A DNA stretch of 43,383 nt from Limiplasma sp958448555 (GTDB taxonomy: Bacteria; Bacillota; Clostridia; Christensenellales; Aristaeellaceae). Each line of letters opens with the position of its first letter. The first letter of the stretch is position 1. Where the stretch lies: contig CAUDEL010000022.1 in the NCBI GenBank assembly GCA_958448555.1, positions 1 to 43,383 of the forward strand, read 5' to 3'. A program made the position numbers and the translations under genes. The notes under the pieces were generated by a model, which ran no database searches, was not told the DNA's origin, and saw only the letters and a list, made by a program, of their open reading frames with translations. This document shows, in pieces, positions 17,181 to 25,800 of this stretch.

Positions 17181-17209
17181 AGCAGTCCTCTCAAGGGCTG
17201 CTTTTTCTT
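17181..17209 (+). terminator. Terminator after the BRO-family gene
   Basis: A 9-bp stem with one G-U pair (17181-17189 with 17194-17202), a 4-nt loop and a T-rich tail make a good rho-independent terminator. topB starts 23 bases later with no visible promoter. Confidence 0.8.
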
Positions 17210-17231
17210 ATGCAGATGAAGGAGGAAACTC

Positions 17232-19322
17232 ATGAAACGGTTGATTATAGCGGAAAAACCCAGCGTTGCCCAGGCCATTGCCGCGGTGCTGAACATCCGG
17301 GAGAAGAAGCCCGGCTATCTGGAGGGGGCGGACGTTCTGGTGAGCTGGTGCGCCGGGCATCTGGTGGAACTGGCCGCGCCGGAGAGTTACGATGCGCGCT
17401 ACGCCAGATGGCGGCAGGAGGACCTGCCCATCGTCCCAGGGCCCTGGAAGTACGAGGTCATTGAAAAGAGCGCCCGGCAGTTTGAAACGCTCAAACGCCT
17501 CATGCGCCGCGCCGACGTTTTCGAGGTCGTCAACGCCTGCGACGCGGGGCGCGAGGGCGAGCTCATCTTCCGCCTCGTCTATGATCTGGCGGGCTGCGAT
17601 CAGCCCGTCCTGCGGCTCTGGATTTCTTCCATGGAGGAAGACGCCATCCGCGAGGGGCTGCGGCAGATGAAGCCGGCCGCGCACTATGATGCGCTGGGGC
17701 GGGCCGCCCTGTGCCGGGCGCAAGCGGACTGGCTGGTGGGCATCAACGCCACCCGCCACTTTTCCCTGCTCTATGGACGGACGCTCAACGTCGGGCGCGT
17801 GATGACCCCCACGCTGGCCATGCTGGTGGAGCGCGAGGCGGATATCGCCGCGTTTCAGCCGTCCGCCTATTATCATGTGCGGCTGGACTGCGGCTCCTTC
17901 CCGGCCGAAAGCGAGCGCATGGAGGATCGCGCGGAGGCGGAGCGCATCGCCGCCCTGTGCGGCGGCAAGGAAGCAAGGGTCGTATCGGTGGAAACCAGCG
18001 AACGCAGGGAACAGCCGCCCAGGCTCTACGACCTGACCGCGCTCCAGCGCGACGCCAACCGTCTGCTCGGCTACACCGCGCAGCAGACGCTGGACTACGC
18101 GCAATCCCTGTATGAAAAGCAGCTGCTGACCTACCCGCGAACGGACAGCCGGTATCTGCCGCAGGGCATGACGGAGAAAGCGCGCGAGCTGGCTGCTTAT
18201 GCGGCGGCGGCGCTTCCATTTGCCGCGGGGCTTTCCCTGCCCTGTCATCCCCGGCAGTTTGCCGGAAAGGTCAGCGATCACCACGCCCTGCTTCCCACGG
18301 CGGCTCTCCGGGACCACCCGCTGGACGCCCTGCCCGCCGGCGAAAGGAGCGTGCTGACGCTGGTGGCGGCGCGCCTGCTCTGTGCCGCCGGGGAGGCGTG
18401 CGTGATGCTGGAGACAACCGCCCGGCTGGAATGTGAGGGTGTCTCCTTTACCGCCAAAGGAAGAAGGACGCTGCATCCGGGATGGAAGGCGCTGGACGCC
18501 GCTTTCCGCGCCACGCTCAGAAGCCGGGAACGCGAGGAGGAGGCGGACGGCCTGCCGCCCCTGAACGAGCGCATGACCTTCCTCCCCGTGACGGCTTCCG
18601 TCAGGGAAGGGAAGACCACGCCGCCCGAACGGTATTCGGAAGATACCCTTTTGTCGGCCATGGAGAACGCGGCCAAAGAGAATACCCCAAAGGATGCGGA
18701 GCGCCGCGGCCTGGGCACCCCGGCCACCCGCGCCGCCATCATTGAAAAACTGCTCAAATCCGGGCTTGCGGAGCGAAGGGCGTTGCGCAGGCGCATCTGC
18801 CTCGTCCCGACGGACAAGGGGATTTCCCTGATTACCGTGCTGCCGGAGGCGATTCAGTCCCCGGCCCTGACCGCCGCGTGGGAACAGAAGCTGCGGGAGG
18901 TGGAGCAGGGCGCGCTGGACGGGGAGGCGTTCCTCACAGACATCACGGACATGGTGCGGGAACTCGCCTCCTCCGAACATCCCGTTCGGGACGTACACAT
19001 GCTGTTTGCCGACAACCGCCGGGCCGTGGGCGTATGCCCGCGCTGCGGCGCTTCGGTCGTGGAAAACGCAAAGGGTTTCGTCTGCACCGCGCGTGGCTGC
19101 GGCTTCGCGCTGTGGAAGAAGGACCGCTTTTTCGCCGCCATGCGCAAGGAACTGACCGCCTCCGTCGCGGCCGCGCTGCTCAAGGAGGGGCGGGTGAGCC
19201 TGAAAGGGCTGGTTTCCCCCAGAACGGGGCGCACCTATGAGGCGGACGTCGTGCTTGAGGACACGGGGACGCCGTTTGTAAAGTATCGTCTGGAATTTAC
19301 GGAAGGGAGGAAACAAAAATGA
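17232..19322 (+). CDS. topB: DNA topoisomerase III
   Basis: This 696-residue type IA topoisomerase relaxes and decatenates DNA, probably helping the transferred strand and its replication. The TOPRIM start (KRLIIAEKPSVAQAIA) and its acidic DAGREGE motif (about residues 103-109) are clear. The catalytic tyrosine is Y301 in LLTYPRTDSRYL. The C-terminal zinc finger begins at C602 (VCPRCG) and includes C605 and two more cysteines in FVCTARGCGF. The last about 60 residues match the common TopB extension. Plasmid- and ICE-encoded TopB copies are typical of this element family. An AAGGAGGAAAC site precedes the ATG and the stop overlaps the next start. Confidence 0.96.
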   Translation: MKRLIIAEKPSVAQAIAAVLNIREKKPGYLEGADVLVSWCAGHLVELAAPESYDARYARWRQEDLPIVPGPWKYEVIEKSARQFETLKRLMRRADVFEVVNACDAGREGELIFRLVYDLAGCDQPVLRLWISSMEEDAIREGLRQMKPAAHYDALGRAALCRAQADWLVGINATRHFSLLYGRTLNVGRVMTPTLAMLVEREADIAAFQPSAYYHVRLDCGSFPAESERMEDRAEAERIAALCGGKEARVVSVETSERREQPPRLYDLTALQRDANRLLGYTAQQTLDYAQSLYEKQLLTYPRTDSRYLPQGMTEKARELAAYAAAALPFAAGLSLPCHPRQFAGKVSDHHALLPTAALRDHPLDALPAGERSVLTLVAARLLCAAGEACVMLETTARLECEGVSFTAKGRRTLHPGWKALDAAFRATLRSREREEEADGLPPLNERMTFLPVTASVREGKTTPPERYSEDTLLSAMENAAKENTPKDAERRGLGTPATRAAIIEKLLKSGLAERRALRRRICLVPTDKGISLITVLPEAIQSPALTAAWEQKLREVEQGALDGEAFLTDITDMVRELASSEHPVRDVHMLFADNRRAVGVCPRCGASVVENAKGFVCTARGCGFALWKKDRFFAAMRKELTASVAAALLKEGRVSLKGLVSPRTGRTYEADVVLEDTGTPFVKYRLEFTEGRKQK

Positions 19323-19666
19323 GCCAGGAAAAGACCATTCGCTTTATTGACACCAATTACCGGACACTGTTTACCCTTCCCGACGGAGGGAACCTCCGGA
19401 TGACCTTCCCGGACGGCAGAAGCAAGGTAAGCCGGTGCCGGTATGTGGACGAGTACCACACGGAGGTGGCCGGGCGGGTGTACCACATCTGCGAGTTTTC
19501 CGGGCATATGGAGCGGGGCGGCATCGCCTGCGCGCCGGAGGAGCCCCTGCCCAGGCAGACGGACAAGCAGGCGCTTCAGCGCCGGCCGCCGCTGCTGAAG
19601 CGGCTCAGGGAGCCGCGCCCCGCGCAGACCGGACGCAAACCGGCAAAAGCAGAACAGGAGCGATGA
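19319..19666 (+). CDS. Small ICE accessory protein (LPD28-like)
   Basis: This 115-residue protein reads IRFIDTNYRTLFTLPDGG, then CRYVDEYHTEVAGRVYHICEF and a basic, Pro-rich tail. The DEYHT and YHICEF segments are characteristic of a small family found downstream of topB in related ICEs, which I recall as LPD28 (large polyvalent protein-associated domain). Function is unknown. It is translationally coupled to topB (ATGA overlap). Confidence 0.6.
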   Translation: MSQEKTIRFIDTNYRTLFTLPDGGNLRMTFPDGRSKVSRCRYVDEYHTEVAGRVYHICEFSGHMERGGIACAPEEPLPRQTDKQALQRRPPLLKRLREPRPAQTGRKPAKAEQER

Positions 19667-19667
19667 C

Positions 19668-19889
19668 ATGTTCAATACGACGGAAATGAATCTCATGATC
19701 CTCTACAACCCCGGCACCCGCCTGGGACTGATGGAGGAGCTGGGCAACATGCTGGGGTATCTGTCCGGGGAGGAAACCGGGCTGCGCCGCACGACGGTAG
19801 GCGTCATCCGCAAGCTCCAGACCATGACCGACGAGGACTTTGACCGGCTCGACCTCGATCCGTCCGGTCTCTGCCTGAAAGGAAGGTGA
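19668..19889 (+). CDS. Transposon-transfer assisting protein (TTRAP family)
   Basis: This 73-residue protein matches the TTRAP pattern (INLM-like start FNTTEMNLMILYNPGTRLGL, LxxMxGYL, then a helix with LQTMTDEDFDRLDLDP). The family is tied to conjugative transposons, and the name comes from association with transfer rather than a solved mechanism. It sits between the LPD28-like gene and the giant helicase, as in related elements. Confidence 0.8.
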   Translation: MFNTTEMNLMILYNPGTRLGLMEELGNMLGYLSGEETGLRRTTVGVIRKLQTMTDEDFDRLDLDPSGLCLKGR

Positions 19890-19893
19890 ACGC

Positions 19894-22800
19894 ATGCCCG
19901 ACAGCAGGACGGACAGCCTTGTGCAGCTTGCGCAGGATACGGCCCGGCGCATCACCGGCAGCCATACGGCGTGGATGGCGTATCTTCAAACCGCCGCGCG
20001 CCTGTACAAATACCCCTATCACGAACAGCTTCTCATCTTTGCCCAGCGTCCGCAGGCCACGGCCTGCGCGGGTTACGAGGTCTGGAAAAATACCATGCGC
20101 CGCTATGTGCGCAGGGGCGCGAAGGGCATTGCGCTGCTGGATACCTCCGGGGACGCGCCACGGCTGCGCTACGTCTTTGACGTGGCGGACACCGGCGAGC
20201 TTTCGCAGTCGCGCAGCCTGAACCTCTGGAAACTTTCGGAGGAAAACGCGCAGGCGGTTTCGCTTTCGCTGGAAAACGGCTACGACGTGCCCGCCCGCGA
20301 GGGGCTGGAGCGGCAGCTGCGCGCCATCTCTTCGCAGCTCGCGGGCGCTTGCTGGGTGGACCGCAAGCAGGAGATCTTCGACATCGTTGACGGTTCGTTT
20401 CTGGAGGGGTACGATGAAGGTGCGATAGGAGCTTCCTTCCGCAGAGCCGCATCCGTCAGCCTGGAATACGCGCTGCGTTCCCGGTGCGGACTGGCAAACG
20501 AGGGGCGCTTCATCCGCGAGGACTTCATCCCCGTGATGGAATGGAACACCCCGGAGGCAGCCGCCGCGCTGGGCACGGCGGTCAGCGAGATGAGCGGGGA
20601 GGTCCTGCGGACCATTGAAATCAGCATCCGAAACCATGAAAGGAGCGTCGAACATGATCGCCTACAGGCAGAACGGAGAGACCCTGATTCCCGACCTAAA
20701 GCTCAGCGAAACCGAGACCCGGCCCCTGGGCAGGTACGCGCGGATGCGCAGGACGTACCTGCAAACGCATCGGACGATGCTGTGGAACAGCCTGCTGCTA
20801 AGCGGGACATTGCAGGAGCACCTGCTGGAGACCGACGCGGCGGCACAGAGCCGTCTGGAGCTGCTGATGCCGGAGCTGATGAAGGACGCGGGCGCGACGG
20901 AGGCATTGAAAGCCAGCGACCCGATGCGATGGGTCGGCCTGATGAACGCCTGCAAGGCGCAGGCCGAGGAAATCATCCTCAGGGAGCTGGTGTACAGCTA
21001 AGTTTTCTGGAGGGCCTTGCGGCCCAGCCCGGTACGGAAAGAGCGGAGAGCGATATGCCCTCCGCTCTTTCCATTCCCCAGGAAGTCGCCGGACGAATCG
21101 CCGGACTGATCCGGCAGGGCCTTTATCTGACTGAGCAGGAGCAGGCAAAGTATGACCGAATCCAGGCGGAAAAGGTCCAGGCTGAAAAAGATGCCCCACA
21201 AGCCCCGCAGCCGGACCCCGCTGTATGGGAATACAACGGCGTCAAGGAACGCCACCCGGATGATCTGGTCCTGTATCAGATGGGCGACTTCTTTGAGCTG
21301 TATGGCGAGGATGCCAGAGAAGCCGCGCCGGAGCTGGGACTGAAGCTGGTCTCCCGCGCCATCCCTGGGGGTGGGCGCGTGGAGATGTGTGGGTTTCCGG
21401 CAAACCAGCTGAATCAGTACCTGGAACAGCTCCGGGCCACGCATGATGTGACGGTTTCCGCCGCATCGGAGGGTAGCGCCCAGCGCCGGGAGTATTCGGT
21501 TCTTTCTAACGGCCATGAAGCGCAACAGGAGCTGCATGAGCAATACAAGTCCATTGTGCGGGAGGCCGTCACCCAAGACACCGCATACCGCAATGCCTGC
21601 GGCCACAGCGACTACGAGAACGCTGTGATCGAGGGCCATGCCGCTATCCACCGTGCTGTCCTGGGGGCCAGCAATATGGGGTTGCTCCGCGCCTATTCCG
21701 ATATGCCGGAGTTCCGTCAGCGCCTGCAGCGCGAGATTATCGGCGAGACCTATCCCAAGCTCCATGAGCTGCTGCGTCCGCTCTCGCAGGATGACATTGA
21801 TGATGCTATCAGGACATGGAACGGCGATATTCAAAGCAAACAGGCCGTTATCCGTTACATGGAGGCTCATGCGCGGGATAAAGACACCGCTGCGTGGCTG
21901 GCCCATGAATATAGCGGCAGAGACAGCAAGAGTCTGTTTGTGATTCGAGCTGGAAGTCCTGAAGGAATTGAACTGCCCTGGCCGAAGGTACAGAGCCGGA
22001 TTGCCCGGCTCATCAAGGAGGACCGCTTTCTGACCGAGCAGGATCGGCAGTCTGAACCGCAAAGTCAAGAGAAGCGCCCCTATCAAGTGGTGGTCTATCA
22101 CCATTTTGAAAACGGCTTTGATGAAAAGAAAGAATACCCGACGCTGGAAGAAGCGGAAAAAGTGGCGAAAAGCTATGTGGACGGCACAATGGGGCCGGAC
22201 GGCTTTGCCTATGACGGCGCAGCGGTCTATGACCTGGAAGCCAGACAATATCTGCGTATCTATGGGGATTACCCGGATGAAAAAGCCCATGAGCAGCTCA
22301 ATGGGTTAGCTCACCCCCATGACCTTCAAGCAGAGGTGGAAGCATGGAAAGCTGAACAGGCTGCCCAAAAACAGGCGGTAATTGACACGCTCTCCGAACA
22401 GGAACAGCTTACCGTCCGAGCTATGGAAACTGCGGGCTTTATTTTCAATCCGCAGGCTGCGAAACCTGGCTTAAAGGAAAACCTGGTCTTTACGGCTGGG
22501 GAATATGGGTATCCCATCACTTTTGAGAATTGGGAACAGGCTTATTTGTGGATTGATGGAGCGGAGCTGCGGGATACTCCCGGTCTGCGTGAACAGGTAC
22601 AGCACATTCTCCATCCAGAACCCCAGAATGGCGTCCTCACCAACGAGGACTACGCTGCGGTCCGTGGCACACGCCGGGAGCGGACTTCTTACGATCCGGC
22701 GGTGCCACCCTACCATATAGGGGATATTGTCTATCTGGATGACCTCGCTCACCAGATCACGGAGCTACGGGATGACACAGTGCAGCTGCTGCCCACCGGC

Positions 22801-25800
22801 ATGAGCTACCCCATTTACCGGGCTGAAAGTCGGGAACGGTTTGTGCAGCTTCTGCGGGAAGATAACCGCAACGACTTCTATACCGATTTCCTGCCTGCAA
22901 ACCTGGATACGGTGAACCAGGACCTGCGGGATGTGCTGTCGCATAGTCTGATCGGTGAGGCGGATAAGGCGGGGCTATCTGAGCTGCTGCACAGCGGTAA
23001 GAGCAACCGGGAGGTAGCCCTATGGTTGAGCCGTGCCTATTCCAACATTGTGGAAACGATGGAGCTGGAGACCGGCGATACCGCTAACTACCGGACTACT
23101 CCTGATGGTATTGAGCTGGAAGTGCTGGATGCAGACGAAAAGCGGCTGGCTATGCTGTTCTTTCGCTGGGACGAGGTTTCGCCTTTGCTGCGCGGGCTGT
23201 ACGCCCGTCAGCTGGACGGTTTTGGACAGGAACGCCCGGAACCGACTGCTGAAACCCCGGCTTTCCACGCCGAGACCGTGGCTGTCTATCCGGGCGACAA
23301 GAACCATCTGCCCTATGATGTGGTGGTTCAGACCCTGCGGACCAATGAGCCGGAGCTGCCAGCACCTGCCGTCGAAACGGAAAAGACCCTGGATGAAGTG
23401 CTGGACGAACACCCTGTATCCGTTCAGGTCAATGGCGAGTGGCAGACTTTCCCCAATGCCAGGGCTGCCGAAGAAACTGCCTATGGGGAATACAAGGAGA
23501 ACCTGCGCCGCACCGCCGAGAATTTCCGCATCACGGATGACGATTTGGGCGTGGGCGGGGCAAAGACGCGGTATGGCTGGAATGTCGCGGCCATCCGTAC
23601 CCTTCGGGCGCTGGAGGCGGAAGGCCGTCCCGCCACGCTCCAGGAGCAGGAGACCCTCTCCCGCTATGTGGGTTGGGGCGGCATCCCGCAGGCGTTTGAC
23701 GCGCAGAACGAGGACTGGCGCAGGGAGTACGCGGAGCTCAAGGCGCTGCTGTCCGAGACGGAGTACGTGTCTGCCCGCGCCTCCACCCTCAACGCTCATT
23801 ACACCAGCCCTACGGTGATCCGCGCTATCTATGACGCTGTGGAACAGATGGGCTTTCGCACCGGCAACATTCTGGAGCCGGCTATGGGCGTGGGCAACTT
23901 CTTCGGCCTGCTGCCGGAGAGCATGGCGGGCAGCCGCCTGTACGGCGTGGAGCTGGACAGCCTCACCGGCCGCATCGCCCGGCAGCTCTATCCGGAAGCG
24001 AGCATCACCGTGGCGGGGTTTGAAACCACCGACCGGCGCGACTTCTTCGACCTGGCCGTGGGCAACGTCCCCTTCGGGAATTACCAGGTCAACGACAAAG
24101 CCTACAATCATCTTCGTTTCAACATTCACGACTACTTCTTCGCCAAAGCCATCGACCAGGTACGGCCCGGCGGCATCATCGCCTTTGTGACCTCCAAGGG
24201 AACCATGGACAAGCAAAGCCCCGATGTACGCCGCTTTATCGCCCAGCGTGCCGAGCTGATCGGCGCTATCCGTCTGCCCAACAACGCCTTTGCCCGAAAC
24301 GCCAACACGGAAGTCACCTCCGACATTCTTTTTCTTCAAAAGAGGGACAGACCCATCACCCTTGAGCCGGATTGGGTCCACCTGGGGCAGACTGGGGACG
24401 GCATCCCCGTCAACAGCTACTTTGCAGAGCATCCCGAAATGATCCTGGGCCGCATGGCATGGGATGACAGCATGTATGGCGGCCGCAAGGAAACCGCCTG
24501 CCTGCCGCTGGAAGGCGCAGACCTGGCCAGCCAGCTTCATGAGGCCGTAGAGCGCCTTCAAGGGAGCTACCTGGAGGCCGAGCCGCCGGAGCTGGGCGAG
24601 GGCGAAGCCATCCGCGCCGCCATTCCCGCCGACCCGAATGTAAAAAACTACACCTATACCGTAGTGGACGGGCAGGTGTATTACCGGGAAAACAGCCTCA
24701 TGGCGCGGCCCGACCTCAGCGCCGCCGCCGAAGCCCGCGTCAAGGGCATGGTGTCCCTGCGGGACTGTGTGCAGGAGCTCATCGCCCTGCAGATGGACCC
24801 CGCCACGCCGGACAGCGCCATTCGGGACCAGCAGGCCGAGCTGAACCGACTCTATGACGATTTCTCCGCCAAGTACGGCCTTATCAATGACCGGGCGAAC
24901 CGGCTGGCCTTTGCCGATGATTCCAGCTATTATCTGCTCTGCGCGCTGGAGATTGTAGACGAGGACGGAAACCTCCGGCGCAAGGCCGATATGTTCACCC
25001 GGCGCACCATCCGCCCCGCGCAGGCCGTGGACCATGTGGACAGCGCAAGCGAAGCGCTGGCCCTGTCCATCGCGGAAAAGGCGGGTGTGGACATGGCGTA
25101 TATGGAGCAGCTTACCGGCCAAACGCGGGACGAGCTGGCGTCCCAGCTTCAGGGGGCGATCTACCGTCTGCCGGAATCCGCGGGAAACGAACCGTGCTAT
25201 GTCACCGCGGACGAATACCTCTCCGGCAATATCCGCTCCAAGATTGCCTCTGCCAGACTGGCCGCCGAAAAAGACGAAGCCTTCCAGATCAACGTATCCG
25301 CGCTGGAAAAGGCCATGCCCAAAGACCTGGACGCCTCTGAGATCGAGGTCCGGCTGGGGGCGACCTGGATTCCGCCGCGCTACATCCAGCAGTTCATGCT
25401 TGAGCTACTTCAGCCACCCATCCAGGCGCGCTACCGGCTCCGGGTCGCCTATTCCTCCGCGACCGCCGAATGGCAAATCGAGAACAAGAGCAGCGTCCCC
25501 GCGCACAACGTGGCGGCCTATACCACCTACGGCACCGGCCGCGCCAGCGCATACAGGATTCTGGAGGATTCGCTCAACCTGCGCGACGTGCGCATCTACG
25601 ACACCGTGCGGGATGCGGACGGCAAGGAAAAGCGCGTCCTCAATTCAAAGGAAACCACCCTCGCCCAGCAGAAGCAGCAGGCTGTCAAGGATGCTTTCCG
25701 CGATTGGCTCTGGCAGGACCCGACCCGGCGGCAGGAGTTGTGCGCCCGCTACAACGAGCTGTTCAACGCCACCCGACCCCGTGAGTACGACGGGTCCCAT

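Noticed and set aside
17208..19316. A long minus-strand frame opposite topB
   Set aside because: It is a shadow of topB, whose motifs are all present on the plus strand.
23020..25122. A 700-codon minus-strand frame opposite the helicase
   Set aside because: It is antisense to the methylase-like part and has no motif support.
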